In this document: piece by piece, positions 25,002-35,187 of the stretch
Layout: each line of letters starts with the position of its first letter
Position numbering within the stretch: the first letter of the stretch is position 1
Origin: Niastella caeni
GTDB lineage: Bacteria > Bacteroidota > Bacteroidia > Chitinophagales > Chitinophagaceae
Length of the DNA: 64,000 nt
Direction of reading: 5' to 3'
Assembly: GCF_004834005.1 (NCBI RefSeq)
Contig: NZ_STFF01000001.1
Span: 557,347 to 621,346 of the forward strand
Notes under the pieces: generated by a model
What the model saw: only the letters and a program-made list of their open reading frames with translations
Databases searched by the model: none
Told to the model about the DNA's origin: nothing
Made by a program: the position numbers and the translations under genes

Positions 25002-26313
25002 TGTTTGCTGCATCAGGTTGCTCTTCATCAACAATTTTTGAACGATTTGATAAATAGATCAGGAATGTTGACAGGCATATCAGCACAATCAGATTCCTTC
25101 TATCGGTTATAGAGTACAGCGATATAAAGGATACCAGCCAGCAGATGATGGGCGCTATAAAGAGCAGGACCCGGCCATCTGCCTGTTTTTTTACCCAGGC
25201 CCGTATGGCGCCAATGGCAGGACCCACAATAAGAATGAATGCCACTATAAATGCCGGCCCACCGAACTCCGTTAGTATTTTCAAATATCCATTCTCAGGC
25301 TGATCAAGGAAAATGATCTCATCTTCCAGTACCAGGTATTGGTCCTGCGCATACCGCGAAACATAATCTTTATAATTTCCAATGCCAATACCTAAAAAAG
25401 GATGCGCCCGGTAAATATCATACGCCTCCTGCCAAATGGTAGCCCTGAAATCGAAGGAGTTATTAAAATCATCCTTGCGGTTAAACATGATCAGTGATTT
25501 GGAAAAGAAAGCGATCACCAACCCACCGGCCAAACACCCAACAATGATGTACTTTTTATATTGCATGCCGGCGAACAATAACAGGAACAGCACACCAGCG
25601 CTTAATCCCAGGAATGCCGATCGTCCGCCGGTTAAGAAAATAGCTACGGCCACCGACAAAAAAAGCAACAGGTTCTTAAACCCGGGCCGTTGAATATTTT
25701 TGTTGTTTATCAGGAACAAAAAGCTCAGCATAGCCAGGAACTGGGCATATTTCTGCGAATCGTGAAAGAAACTGGGATAGCGAATACCGTTGCTGTCTAA
25801 TGTATTCTGGTTTAATTCCGAATAGAACCGCAGGTTGAGCCCCACCACCAACTGTGCCGCCAGGAATACCATGGAAAACAGGCAGGCAAACTGTAATCCA
25901 TTCACCATTTTGTTTATGAACTTCTGATCATGCACACACTCTACCATCAACAGGCGCGCATAAATAAAAACCGGAAAGACCGTTAAAATGGTTAATAAGG
26001 AATTGGTGATGAAGGATGAGGTAAGGCTGCCAAGCAGTAATAAGAGTATCAACGTACAAAAACCACCAAAATAAAACCGGTTCGGTTTATAAATACTCAT
26101 GAAATCCTTATACTGCATTAACAGCATAACATAGGAAAACCCGTCGAACAGGGACAGGCTTCCCCATTGATAAGGCGTAATTTTCAGATCTATCAGCGGC
26201 AGGGCGAACAACATATACAAAAGATAGGTTCGCCTGGGTTGCCTGCTGAACAACACACAAACTACAAATACCAGAATAGCTGCGGCGGTTAAAACCACCA
26301 TCAGTGATTGCAT
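24988..26313 (-). CDS. wzy: Wzy/O-antigen ligase-family polymerase
   Basis: The 441-aa protein has about 11 membrane segments and one large periplasmic loop. The loop motif IWQEAYDIYRAHPFLGIGIGNYKDYVSRYA and the preceding FLTGGRSAFLGLSAGVLF fit the O-antigen ligase/polymerase family. In a Wzx/Wzy cluster this is the polymerase that joins repeat units in the periplasm. It overlaps the flippase gene. Membership in the waaL-type ligases cannot be ruled out by sequence alone, but no lipid A core genes are nearby. Confidence 0.83.
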   Translation of the reverse strand: MQSLMVVLTAAAILVFVVCVLFSRQPRRTYLLYMLFALPLIDLKITPYQWGSLSLFDGFSYVMLLMQYKDFMSIYKPNRFYFGGFCTLILLLLLGSLTSSFITNSLLTILTVFPVFIYARLLMVECVHDQKFINKMVNGLQFACLFSMVFLAAQLVVGLNLRFYSELNQNTLDSNGIRYPSFFHDSQKYAQFLAMLSFLFLINNKNIQRPGFKNLLLFLSVAVAIFLTGGRSAFLGLSAGVLFLLLFAGMQYKKYIIVGCLAGGLVIAFFSKSLIMFNRKDDFNNSFDFRATIWQEAYDIYRAHPFLGIGIGNYKDYVSRYAQDQYLVLEDEIIFLDQPENGYLKILTEFGGPAFIVAFILIVGPAIGAIRAWVKKQADGRVLLFIAPIICWLVSFISLYSITDRRNLIVLICLSTFLIYLSNRSKIVDEEQPDAANNELV

Positions 26314-26349
26314 ATAATATGATTTGGAAAGTTCTGTAAGAACTCACTA

Positions 26350-27447
26350 TCAGCTTATCAAATGTTCAAATTGTACTTTACCTGACTTTTCAATTTCTAT
26401 TACATCACTCTCTACCATTTCTTTTACGAGCATAGAAAGATCATACTTTGGTTCCCAGGCCAGTTTGGTTTTCGCTTTGGTAGCATCACCTATTAATAAT
26501 TCCACTTCAGTAGGCCGGAAGTAATTGGGATCCACAGCCACCACCTGTTTACCTAATTCCAATTGATAGTTGTCGTTGGTACAGGCAGCCACAAAACCGC
26601 GTTCATGCAAGCCTTCACCGGTAAATTCCAGCAAAATGCCCAACTCTGCAAAAGCCATTCTTACAAATTCCCGCACTTCGGTGGTGATGCCGGTCGCAAT
26701 CACAAAATCTTCCGGTGTTTCCTGTTGCAGTATCTTCCACATCGCTTCTACATAATCCTTTGCATGGCCCCAGTCGCGTTGCGCGTTCAGGTTACCCAGG
26801 AACAAACAATCCTGTAAGCCAAGTGCTATGGCGGCGGCAGCGCGGGTTATTTTACGCGTAACAAAGGTTTCACCGCGTAATGGACTTTCATGGTTGAACA
26901 AAATACCATTGCAGGCGAACATGCCATACGCTTCCCGGTAATTCACCGTGATCCAATAAGCGTACAGTTTTGCTACTGCATACGGACTGCGCGGATAAAA
27001 AGGTGTTGTTTCTTTCTGCGGAACTTCCTGCACCAATCCGTACAACTCAGACGTAGAAGCCTGGTAAATACGGGTTTTCTTTTCCAGCCCCAGGATCCTG
27101 ATCGCCTCCAGTAATCGCAAAGTGCCAATGCCATCGGCGTTGGCCGTGTACTCAGGTGTATCAAAACTTACTTTCACATGGCTCATAGCGGCCAGGTTAT
27201 AAATTTCATCTGGCTGCGTTTCCTGAATGATGCGGATCAGATTGGTGCTGTCGGTCATATCGCCATAATGCAACCGAAAGCGAACATTCTTTTCATGCGG
27301 GTCCTGGTACAAATGATCTATACGATGGGTATTGATGAGCGACGACCGCCGCTTTATGCCATGTACCATATATCCTTTCTCTAATAATAATTCCGCCAGG
27401 TACGCACCGTCCTGGCCGTTGATTCCGGTTATGAGCGCTGTTTTCAT
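26350..27447 (-). CDS. gmd: GDP-mannose 4,6-dehydratase
   Basis: The 365-aa short-chain dehydrogenase has the NADP loop [28 protein letters not shown], the catalytic STSELYG and [15 protein letters not shown] (Tyr-x3-Lys), and the signature [20 protein letters not shown]. Length and motifs fit Gmd closely. It makes GDP-4-keto-6-deoxymannose from GDP-mannose. The next gene in the operon, 54 bp upstream, finishes GDP-L-fucose, and manC at the start of the cluster supplies GDP-mannose. Confidence 0.96.
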   Translation of the reverse strand: MKTALITGINGQDGAYLAELLLEKGYMVHGIKRRSSLINTHRIDHLYQDPHEKNVRFRLHYGDMTDSTNLIRIIQETQPDEIYNLAAMSHVKVSFDTPEYTANADGIGTLRLLEAIRILGLEKKTRIYQASTSELYGLVQEVPQKETTPFYPRSPYAVAKLYAYWITVNYREAYGMFACNGILFNHESPLRGETFVTRKITRAAAAIALGLQDCLFLGNLNAQRDWGHAKDYVEAMWKILQQETPEDFVIATGITTEVREFVRMAFAELGILLEFTGEGLHERGFVAACTNDNYQLELGKQVVAVDPNYFRPTEVELLIGDATKAKTKLAWEPKYDLSMLVKEMVESDVIEIEKSGKVQFEHLIS

Positions 27448-27500
27448 TTGAGAATAGTTATTTTTTTTTCAGATGGGACCTGCCGGCAGCAGGCCTGCCA

Positions 27501-28442
27501 TCAGGCCATTGTTTTTTCGGGAGTTGTTATGTAATCTTCATATACCTGCCGCAAGCCTTCTTTCAGGGATATTTTATGACGCCAGCCCAATGCATGCAGT
27601 TTGCTTACATCAAGTATCTTTCGGGGGGTGCCATCGGGCTTGGTAGCATCCAGTACGATGCGCCCTTTGTAGCCCACCAGGTTTTTGATCAGTTCGGCCA
27701 ATTGTATGATACTGATATCTTCGCCAACACCAACGTTAACCGGTGCTTTGTCATTATAATGCTCCATTAAATGCAGGCAGGCATCGGCCAGATCATCTGC
27801 ATGCATAAATTCACGCAACGGCGATCCGGTTCCCCATATCACTACCTGCGGTTCCTCCCGCTCTTTAGCTTCATGGAATTTTCTTATCAATGCAGGCAGC
27901 ACATGACTGCTTTGCAGGTCGTAATTATCGTTGAAGCCATACAAATTGGTTGGCATTACTGAAATAAAATTGCAACCATACTGATCGCGATACGCCTGGC
28001 AAAGTTTAATACCTGCAATCTTGGCAATGGCATACGGTTCGTTGGAAGGTTCCAACAGGCCAGATAATAAATATTCTTCTTTTAATGGCTGGGGCGCCAG
28101 TTTGGGATAAATACAGGAAGAACCGAGGAACAGCAGTTTCTTCACCCCGCTTCTGTGTGCCTGGTGAATAATGTTGCTTTCAATCATCAGGTTATCATAT
28201 AGAAAATCGGCCCGCCAGGTATTGTTGGCTACAATGCCTCCTACTTTAGCGGCTGCCAGGAATACATAATCAGGTTGTTCGGTTTCAAAAAATTCGGTTA
28301 CAGCTAACTGATCGCGCAGGTCCAGTTCTCGGGAACTACGGGTGATCAGGTTATTGTACCCTGCCCCTTTCAATTTCCTGGTAATTGCACTGCCAACCAT
28401 TCCCCGATGACCGGCGACAAAGATCTTATCTGAAGAGCGCAT
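27501..28442 (-). CDS. fcl: GDP-L-fucose synthase
   Basis: The 313-aa epimerase/reductase has the Rossmann loop [18 protein letters not shown], the KVGGIVANN motif, LGSSCIYPK and the catalytic [11 protein letters not shown]. These are hallmarks of Fcl (WcaG), which turns GDP-4-keto-6-deoxymannose into GDP-L-fucose by 3,5-epimerisation and reduction. It overlaps the UpxY-like gene by 17 bp and precedes gmd, so the repeat unit probably contains L-fucose. Confidence 0.96.
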   Translation of the reverse strand: MRSSDKIFVAGHRGMVGSAITRKLKGAGYNNLITRSSRELDLRDQLAVTEFFETEQPDYVFLAAAKVGGIVANNTWRADFLYDNLMIESNIIHQAHRSGVKKLLFLGSSCIYPKLAPQPLKEEYLLSGLLEPSNEPYAIAKIAGIKLCQAYRDQYGCNFISVMPTNLYGFNDNYDLQSSHVLPALIRKFHEAKEREEPQVVIWGTGSPLREFMHADDLADACLHLMEHYNDKAPVNVGVGEDISIIQLAELIKNLVGYKGRIVLDATKPDGTPRKILDVSKLHALGWRHKISLKEGLRQVYEDYITTPEKTMA

Positions 28443-28983
28443 TATAAAAATAGTTATTGGTGTATGAAGTTGTGATTGGTATTATCTCTACGTTGCCCTT
28501 TTCTACTTCTGCGGTCATGGCATAACCCAGGGAAGGCAGATGTACTTTCACCGTTCTGCTTCTCACTTCAATTACATCGCCTTCATGCGCCATAAGCGGA
28601 CCGCTGGAGATTCTCACCCGGTCGTGCATGTTAACGTTTATCTTTTCCAACTTAACGTCATGGTATTCATTGAGGAATTGTTTAACCGCATCAATTTCTT
28701 CTTCGCGGATAACAGCCGGCTGACCGAGCCAGTATACAAAATTCAGGATGCCATCGGTTTGTTTTATTGCCAGGTGTTCCTGCGGAGTGGTGTGTACAAA
28801 AACATAGGACGTAAATAAAGGCTCATACACCAACTTCTTTCTATCGGCCCATTGACGTACTACCTTGTTTAGCGGACAATAGTTCTCTATATGCTTTTTA
28901 CCCAGCAGATCAGCTACCTTTTTTTCCCAACGGGGCCGTGTATACACAGCGTACCATTTCTTGTTTGTGTCCATATCCTTCAT
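28426..28983 (-). CDS. UpxY/NusG-family transcription antiterminator
   Basis: The 185-aa protein has a NusG N-terminal domain ([20 protein letters not shown] to about residue 110) and a KOW-type C-terminal part ([37 protein letters not shown]). Specialised NusG paralogs of this kind, UpxY in Bacteroides, keep RNA polymerase going through long capsule operons. Its place inside the EPS operon, just before fcl and gmd and after a 168-bp leader with a hairpin, fits a role in reading through the downstream 12 kb. NusG proper is usually encoded with secE and ribosomal genes, which are not here. Confidence 0.87.
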   Translation of the reverse strand: MKDMDTNKKWYAVYTRPRWEKKVADLLGKKHIENYCPLNKVVRQWADRKKLVYEPLFTSYVFVHTTPQEHLAIKQTDGILNFVYWLGQPAVIREEEIDAVKQFLNEYHDVKLEKINVNMHDRVRISSGPLMAHEGDVIEVRSRTVKVHLPSLGYAMTAEVEKGNVEIIPITTSYTNNYFYNALFR

Positions 28984-29106
28984 TTAAGTTTGTGTTAAGA
29001 ACAGGCTCCGCCCAACTCAGTTACAGACACCTGTAACTGGCAATCAATTTCTAATCTATGTCAGGGCTGTCGTGAGGTGTTTGCGGACTATCTGGTTTTA
29101 CAGTAG

Positions 29107-29138
29107 GTGAGCCTTCACCAATTTTCGGTGACCCACCT
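29107..29138 (-). promoter_or_regulatory. leader hairpin upstream of the UpxY-like gene
   Basis: On the minus strand GGTGGGTCACC and GGTGAAGGCTCACC flank a 7-nt loop and pair through TCACC/GGTGA plus an outer GGTG/CACC, with an internal loop. No T-run follows. It could be a pause or recruitment site for the antiterminator, by position only. Confidence 0.3.
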
Positions 29139-29151
29139 TTAATCCGTCACT

Positions 29152-31581
29152 TTATACAGGTTTAAACGATGTCTTTTGTTTTCTTTTCTCTTTATAGGCA
29201 TAGCCATCTCCATACCCATAGCCATAACCATAATGGTGCTTGCCAAATCCACGCGGGCGAATCCCATTAAATACAATAGCCATGTTCTTCAATATATTCA
29301 CCTTGCTGTTCTTGTCGATCTGTTCTACCAGCACTTTTGGCGTATGCCGATGCCTGATGATATATAAAGTAGCATCGCAATATGGAGAGATAATATATGC
29401 GTCGGTTACAGGCGCAACAGGCGCCGAGTCAATGATAATATAATCAAAAATGCCGTCGAGGTAATTCAGTAAGTCTGGCAACCGGTTGCTCATTAACAAC
29501 TCTGTTGGGTTGGCCGACAATGGTCCCGCGGGAACAAAGAATAAATTCTCGTTTACTTCTGTTCGCCTAATAATTTCTTCAGGTTCCCTGGTTCCCAATA
29601 AATAACTCGAAATACCAACATCAGCACTGATCTTCAGGTATTCACTGATGGCCGGACTATGCAGGTCCATTTCAAGCAGCACTACTTTTTTACCGGTGAG
29701 GGCCATGCTTAACGCCAGGTTGGTGGCAATAAAGCTCTTTCCTTCCCCGGAGATACCGGAAGTTACCAGCACCTTTTTATTCGTAGTATTCACACCGAGG
29801 TAGTTGAGCGCAACCCGCAGTTTACGGAACTGCTCTGCCACAAACGTGCGGTTGTTGGCGCCGATCACGATCGGGTTCTTTGATTTATCGACGGATATTT
29901 CTGCAATGATCGGATGATTTGTCAGTCGCTCAATATCCTGGCGGTACATGATCTTCCGGTTGAATAATTCTTTCAGGGTTATCCAAACCACACCAACAGT
30001 CAGGGCAATTATAATAGCGATGGCAAAAACAACAGGCGTTTTAGGACTCACCGGCACTACTGTTGATGAGGCCCTATCCACCACGCGGCTATCAGAAACG
30101 TTCGCCGCATAGGACAGCGCTGTTTCCTCTTTCTTTTGCAGCAGGAAAGCATAAATGCTTTGCATGGTGCTTTGCTGACGGCTTATCTCAATGAGATCAC
30201 GTTCCTTTTTAGGAATGGTTTGTAATACGGAGGTATAACCACTGTTTGTTGAAGCCAGGTTAGTTCTGCTTGCCTGTAAACTTCTTCGCTGGTTTTGAAT
30301 ATTCTCCAGGATACCTGGTTTTATGCGGTTGATCTGATCAGTTACCGAGGAAAGCAACGGATTATTTTCAGCGGTAGTTCCTTTCTTCTTTTCATATTCC
30401 AGGTCCAACTCGTATAATTTATCCAGCAGGTTCGATAACACCGGATCGGTTACGCCCAGGGTAGAAGGCGCAATGCTACTGTTGTTATCTTTTTGTTTTA
30501 CATAATGCTCTACCTGGTCAAGTACGGCCAGCTTCATATCTATTTCACTCAACTTCTGGTCATTGGCGCTTACATTCTCCAGGAACAATTTACCTTGCTC
30601 GCTCACGTCTACTGCTTCCTGGGATGATTTATATTTTTCAATCTTATTTTCTATCCCGCTCAGGTCACGCGCTACGTGGTTCAACCTGTCTTCAACAAAG
30701 CGCAGCGTATTTGCGGCAAGGGTATTTTTATCTTTCAACATTGCCACGTTATAGGCCGACAGCAATTCATTTAATATATCCTCGCCACGTTCAGGCACTT
30801 CATCGCGAATGGTAAGATTCAAAATAGAAGATAGTTTACTGGCCGAGGCAATCACCAGGCGGTCCTGAATATCTGCAATTACTTTTTTAGGTTCCAGCAA
30901 GGTGAAATACAATTGACCTTCGGGCACATAAGCGGTATCGCTCAATCGGTTATTGGGTTCAAATTGTAACGTACCATATGGCGTTTGTACCCATTCTTTT
31001 AACGGGAAGCTATCTACACCAATAATTACTTTCTGTTCGGCTTTGCTATAAGTAAAAGGTATTTTCTTTACTTCTCTCAGGCTATCCGGGCTTTTTGCCT
31101 TAATAGTGATCGGAGAAATTGTATAGGCTGGCAATCCGCCCGGCGCAACACCTCTTTTCGCTAACCAGGCAGAAGCTTTATTTGTGTTTTCGGAGATCCA
31201 TTTATTTTTCGGCAGCCAGGAATCAAGTTCCCGTTCTTCATAAACGGGTGCATACAATTGCAAATTGTTAACCACTTCCTTTACCAGTGAGCGTGATTGC
31301 AGCACCTCCATTTCATTCTCCAATATCTTTTTGGTAGATATCAGGTTAAGCGATTCAAGTCCTTTGGAATCTTCCACGCCTTTTTTCTCATCTTTAATTA
31401 ACAGGCGGGCAGTAGATTCGTATTTAGGAATTGCATACCGCATAAACAAGCAGGCTGCTCCTACTGCCAGTAACAACAGAAATACAAACCATGGCCAGTA
31501 AGAAGCATAACGGTTCCACAACTGGTTTAAACTGGTTTCCTTACTCTCCATCTCCAATCCGTTTTTGTGTGTCACTTGCAT
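29152..31581 (-). CDS. wzc: Wzc-type polysaccharide co-polymerase and tyrosine kinase
   Basis: The 809-aa protein has a Wzz domain between two membrane segments (WPWFVFLLLLAVGAACLFM near the N-terminus; VVFAIAIIIALTVGVVWITL before the kinase), long coiled coils and a GNVR-like region. The cytoplasmic BY-kinase has Walker A TSGISGEGKSFIATNLALSMA, Walker A' VVLLEMDLHSP and Walker B DYIIIDSAPV. The tail is a tyrosine cluster (HHYGYGYGYGDGYAY) for autophosphorylation. It controls chain length and works with the outer-membrane exporter encoded 10 bp upstream. Walker A' reads LEMDLHSP instead of the usual IDADLR-P, a mild deviation. Confidence 0.93.
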   Translation of the reverse strand: MQVTHKNGLEMESKETSLNQLWNRYASYWPWFVFLLLLAVGAACLFMRYAIPKYESTARLLIKDEKKGVEDSKGLESLNLISTKKILENEMEVLQSRSLVKEVVNNLQLYAPVYEERELDSWLPKNKWISENTNKASAWLAKRGVAPGGLPAYTISPITIKAKSPDSLREVKKIPFTYSKAEQKVIIGVDSFPLKEWVQTPYGTLQFEPNNRLSDTAYVPEGQLYFTLLEPKKVIADIQDRLVIASASKLSSILNLTIRDEVPERGEDILNELLSAYNVAMLKDKNTLAANTLRFVEDRLNHVARDLSGIENKIEKYKSSQEAVDVSEQGKLFLENVSANDQKLSEIDMKLAVLDQVEHYVKQKDNNSSIAPSTLGVTDPVLSNLLDKLYELDLEYEKKKGTTAENNPLLSSVTDQINRIKPGILENIQNQRRSLQASRTNLASTNSGYTSVLQTIPKKERDLIEISRQQSTMQSIYAFLLQKKEETALSYAANVSDSRVVDRASSTVVPVSPKTPVVFAIAIIIALTVGVVWITLKELFNRKIMYRQDIERLTNHPIIAEISVDKSKNPIVIGANNRTFVAEQFRKLRVALNYLGVNTTNKKVLVTSGISGEGKSFIATNLALSMALTGKKVVLLEMDLHSPAISEYLKISADVGISSYLLGTREPEEIIRRTEVNENLFFVPAGPLSANPTELLMSNRLPDLLNYLDGIFDYIIIDSAPVAPVTDAYIISPYCDATLYIIRHRHTPKVLVEQIDKNSKVNILKNMAIVFNGIRPRGFGKHHYGYGYGYGDGYAYKEKRKQKTSFKPV

Positions 31582-31591
31582 AAAAAAAATT

Positions 31592-32401
31592 TTATCTTGT
31601 TAAACGATCTACTACAATTACGCCCAGCGATAAAGCACTAAGAACGATAGGTAACCACTGATTACTACGACTTGTACTGGCTACTTTTGCTTTATTCGGT
31701 TCCACATACACAACATCATTCGTCTTCAAATAATAATATGGTGAATTAAAAAGCTCGGTTGAATTCAGGTTCAGGCGATGTGTTACTTTTTTACCATCTT
31801 CATCCCTTATCACCAATACATTATCACGTTGCGCATAGATGGTAAGGTCTCCGGCCAGTCCAATAGCTTCCAGCAGGGATATCCTTTCACTGGGCACGGT
31901 AACCACTGTGGGATGCGCCACTTCACCTAAAACCGTTACTTTAAAATTGAGGAAGCGAATAGTTATGATGGGATCTACCAACAGCTTTTTATCAACCAGC
32001 GATTTGGTCAATTTATCTTTCAATTCATCCTTTGATAAGCCGGCAGCTTTTACAGCTCCTAAAAAAGGGAATTGAATATTGCCTTCTCCATCTACCAGGT
32101 AACCAGTGGCTGAAGTGGTAGTGGCGGTGTTATTGTTTGCAGGTGTATTATTAGGTTGATTGAATATAGCTGATGCTTCAGGATTCAAACTGCTAACCGA
32201 AATGCTTAACAGGTCATTATTTTGTATAACCAGTTTTGGGATAGCCGGTGATTCAAAAGAACCGGTCTTCTGACCTGAAAAATAAACTGCCTTCTGGGTA
32301 TTCACGCATGATGATATGCTCACCAGCATTATTACCAAAATACTATAAAATTGTAAAGCCCGCCACTTATGTGGCCATGCCATTGTTCTCCTATAACCCA
32401 T
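31592..32401 (-). CDS. wza: Wza-type polysaccharide export lipoprotein
   Basis: The 269-aa protein has a lipobox (IMLVSISSCVNT, Cys at about residue 32), a polysaccharide-export domain (NDLLSISVSSLNPEASAIFNQP, GYLVDGEGNIQFPFLGAVKAAGLS) and an SLBB domain (VTVLGEVAHPTVVTVPSERISLLEAIGLAGDL). It ends in a hydrophobic helix. It forms the outer-membrane channel together with the co-polymerase encoded right downstream. It is short compared with Wza of E. coli (about 380 aa), as is usual in Bacteroidota. Confidence 0.92.
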   Translation of the reverse strand: MGYRRTMAWPHKWRALQFYSILVIMLVSISSCVNTQKAVYFSGQKTGSFESPAIPKLVIQNNDLLSISVSSLNPEASAIFNQPNNTPANNNTATTTSATGYLVDGEGNIQFPFLGAVKAAGLSKDELKDKLTKSLVDKKLLVDPIITIRFLNFKVTVLGEVAHPTVVTVPSERISLLEAIGLAGDLTIYAQRDNVLVIRDEDGKKVTHRLNLNSTELFNSPYYYLKTNDVVYVEPNKAKVASTSRSNQWLPIVLSALSLGVIVVDRLTR

Positions 32402-32635
32402 ATATGAATTTTAATTTTGCCCGACAAGCATACTACGCTACAGGATACAGATCCAATTCAATCAGGAGTAAAACCAAAGACAAGAGGTATTTATATAGCA
32501 AGCATAGGATCGTTAAGGTCTCGGTCTTATATCAAAAAGCTTGCACATTATCCGGTATATGGGATTTAATTTTTCAGTGCCAGCTACCTATTCTATTCGT
32601 TTAGGAATGATTATCAGTATACAAACAAAATTTAT

Positions 32636-33781
32636 TTAATATACACGTTCAATTCCTGTAAGCGTTGGTTTTAATTTGTTGTTAACAGAATACAGATACC
32701 GTTCGCCTTTTAATTTTTTTACCTCGCTTACATAATTCTTTATATCCTGCTCTTTTTCTTTCTGGCATATCAGCAGTACATCTGTAGTATCAACCACAAT
32801 GTAATTTTGCAATCCCTGCAAAACAACCAGCTTTTCATCTGACGCATGCACCACACATTGTGCTGTATCTATTACCACCACCCCATTGCCGGCCACTGCA
32901 TTGTTACGCACATCCTTTCCCATATTTTCCCAGGCGCTGTTCCATGTTCCCAGATCACTCCACCTGAACGATGCAGGTATTATATATACATTCTTCGCCT
33001 TTTCCATAACCCCAACATCAATTGATACATTTTCACATACTGCGTATATATCGGCGATCATTAATCTCTCAAAACTTGTTCCAAGCCAACTTTCTTTTTC
33101 TTTAAACAATTGATACAGATTGCCCAGGTGCTTTTCAATTGAATGAATGATCGAACGTGCCTTCCACACAAAAATTCCTGAGTTCCACAAATATTCCCCA
33201 CTGCTCACAAATTTTGTGGCTCGTTGTGCATCTGGTTTCTCAGTAAATGTTATTACTTTATGGATGCCGGGTTGAAAAACGGCTTTATCAAATTGTATAT
33301 ATCCATACCCAGTATTGGCATACGAAGGAGTGATACCTATTGTTAGTAGGGCATCGTGTATATCCACAAATTGCAAAGCCTGTGTACAAACTTCTTCAAA
33401 ATCGGGTTGATCGAGGATGAGGTGATCGGCCGGCGCCACAATAATAGAAGCATTCCAGTCTCTTTGTAGAATTTTAAAAGAAGCGTAAGCAATACATGGC
33501 CCGGTATTCTTTCTTTCCGGTTCGGTCAATATATTTTCTTTGGGTATTAAGGGTAATTGCTTATCTACAATACCGGCATAATCTGTAGAAGTAACTACAT
33601 AAATATTCTCTATAGGCGCTATCCTTTCAAAACGCCTGAACGTTTGCTGGATCAGGGTTTCACCTGTACCCAGTATATCAAGAAACTGTTTGGGATAATC
33701 TGTTCTGCTAACCGGCCAAAAACGGGAGCCGATCCCCCCTGCCATAATTACCACATAAGTAGATCGTTGCATACCTTTCAT
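32636..33781 (-). CDS. manC: mannose-1-phosphate guanylyltransferase
   Basis: The 381-aa nucleotidyltransferase has the pyrophosphorylase signature VIMAGGIGSRFWPVSRTDYPKQFLDILG, then NTGPCIAYASF, VAPADHLI, FTEKPDAQRATKF, WNSGIFVWKA and the metal-site SIDVGVMEKA. It makes GDP-mannose from mannose-1-phosphate and GTP, feeding gmd and fcl. The C-terminal phosphomannose-isomerase domain of bifunctional ManC/AlgA is absent. It is the first gene of the EPS cluster, separated by 234 bp from wza. Confidence 0.94.
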   Translation of the reverse strand: MKGMQRSTYVVIMAGGIGSRFWPVSRTDYPKQFLDILGTGETLIQQTFRRFERIAPIENIYVVTSTDYAGIVDKQLPLIPKENILTEPERKNTGPCIAYASFKILQRDWNASIIVAPADHLILDQPDFEEVCTQALQFVDIHDALLTIGITPSYANTGYGYIQFDKAVFQPGIHKVITFTEKPDAQRATKFVSSGEYLWNSGIFVWKARSIIHSIEKHLGNLYQLFKEKESWLGTSFERLMIADIYAVCENVSIDVGVMEKAKNVYIIPASFRWSDLGTWNSAWENMGKDVRNNAVAGNGVVVIDTAQCVVHASDEKLVVLQGLQNYIVVDTTDVLLICQKEKEQDIKNYVSEVKKLKGERYLYSVNNKLKPTLTGIERVY

Positions 33782-34292
33782 TTTGTTTCAGAAATAAAAT
33801 ACCCTAACAAACACTAGTTCTGTTTGTGAAATGTGAATAGCAATCGTTAATTGTTGAAATGGAATAGCTAAACCCTTTGAAGCATTATACTATATACGCC
33901 ACTGTTCAATTAGCATTTAAAATTCGCCCTTCATTCAGATAATTAATTGGTTAAGGGATCTTATTTCCTGAAATCACAAATATCAAATCACAAGATCCAA
34001 ATTTGAGATCCGTTTAGGAAGTTTGGTTCTTGGAATATGTTTATTTGGAATTTTGCATGGAACCCCAGTCTTTAATGCAAATTACAAGCCCGGATAATTA
34101 TCGTGTGTGCGGTGTGGTTTATATTAAGAAATTGCCGAAAGTTTGGGTAATAAAATACTCAAACCATATTTATTTTTGATACAACGATCAAAAAGAATGG
34201 GAAAGAAAAGGATTACCCAATATTATTAATGTTTGTTATGTTTATGTTACTGCCAGTATTAAAGGTAAAATACACAGTAAAAATTACTATGG
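33782..34292. other. intergenic, AT-rich, no gene seen
   Basis: About 510 bp upstream of the EPS cluster hold no credible ORF. The cluster promoter should lie here. A TTG and a TATAATGC are spaced about 18 bp apart on the minus strand around 33880-33920, which is only a partial match to the Bacteroidota pattern. Confidence 0.4.
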
Positions 34293-35018
34293 CTATTCAA
34301 AAAGGCAGATGGCTGTGGCGTTCTGGATGGGTTTGCCGTCTTTAACTCTGAGCAGCATAAACATGATGATGCTTTTGCCATTTTTAAGCTGTCCAATATC
34401 GAACGTAATTTTTGTAGTAGAGAAGTTGGTCATATTCGCATCTATATCGTCTAACATCTCGTAGGTGTAATGGTATCCCGTCCAGGGACTTTTAAAAGGA
34501 TTGTTGCTATCTTCTGAACCCGATTTATTGCCAAACTCCAATTCCATTCCATTATAGATCGGTTCATTCAATACTACATTGAACTTAAGCGAATCCAATG
34601 CTTTTAACCGGCCGGTACCACGAAAAGTGAGTGTATTCTTCTTTCGCTTTATCACCAGCGTTTCATCGCCTGTTTTTACCAGCTCCTGTTTCTTATCTGT
34701 ATCATCCATGGCGATATACTCATTATACTCTGCCTTTGTTAATCCAAACTTGGCATAGATAATAGCGGAATCGGTAACAGTGGCCATTGAATCCCGGATC
34801 CAGGCGGCGTTCTTCTGGGCAGCTTTCATTATTTTGGAGGTAAGCTCTAACTGGCGGGGATTTACCGTTGACTTAATGCTCATAAGTTCCACCTTATGTT
34901 CGCCCGGCTTCAGCCATAGCCTGATGTCTTCCCCAAACTCCTGCCCTTCGGCAGACTGACCATAACCTTGACCAATAAAAGACGCCAGGGAAACCAGGGA
35001 CACCAGGATGGATTTCAT
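34293..35018 (-). CDS. secreted protein of unknown function
   Basis: I do not recognise this family. From the ATG at 35018 (MKSILVSLVSLASFIGQGYGQ) it has a clear signal peptide and about 241 residues. The mature part is rich in charged residues, with an early helical stretch (SKIMKAAQKNAAWIRDSM) and a beta-rich second half (LVIKRKKNTLTFRGTGRLKALDSLKFNV). No catalytic motif is evident. An in-frame start nine codons earlier (35045) would add an unlikely IIII stretch. It is alone between the EPS cluster and the divergent DinB gene. Confidence 0.65.
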   Translation of the reverse strand: MKSILVSLVSLASFIGQGYGQSAEGQEFGEDIRLWLKPGEHKVELMSIKSTVNPRQLELTSKIMKAAQKNAAWIRDSMATVTDSAIIYAKFGLTKAEYNEYIAMDDTDKKQELVKTGDETLVIKRKKNTLTFRGTGRLKALDSLKFNVVLNEPIYNGMELEFGNKSGSEDSNNPFKSPWTGYHYTYEMLDDIDANMTNFSTTKITFDIGQLKNGKSIIMFMLLRVKDGKPIQNATAICLFE

Positions 35019-35097
35019 ATATATTATTATAATGTACCGCCCCAAGATAAAATATGTTTTTCGAATATAAAAGAACAGGATGGCGGTTGCCGGTTTT

Positions 35098-35135
35098 CAT
35101 TAGCACATTTGCAAATTATCACATTGACTACTGAC
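35098..35135. repeat. dispersed intergenic word copy
   Basis: CATTAGCACATTTGC and AAATTATCACATTGACT resemble 9458-9480, with a short insertion between the halves. The copy lies between divergent genes. Confidence 0.4.
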
Positions 35136-35187
35136 ATACTGTTGTCACCACCCATACTTTTCTTTGTAATAATAAAAAACAACTATT

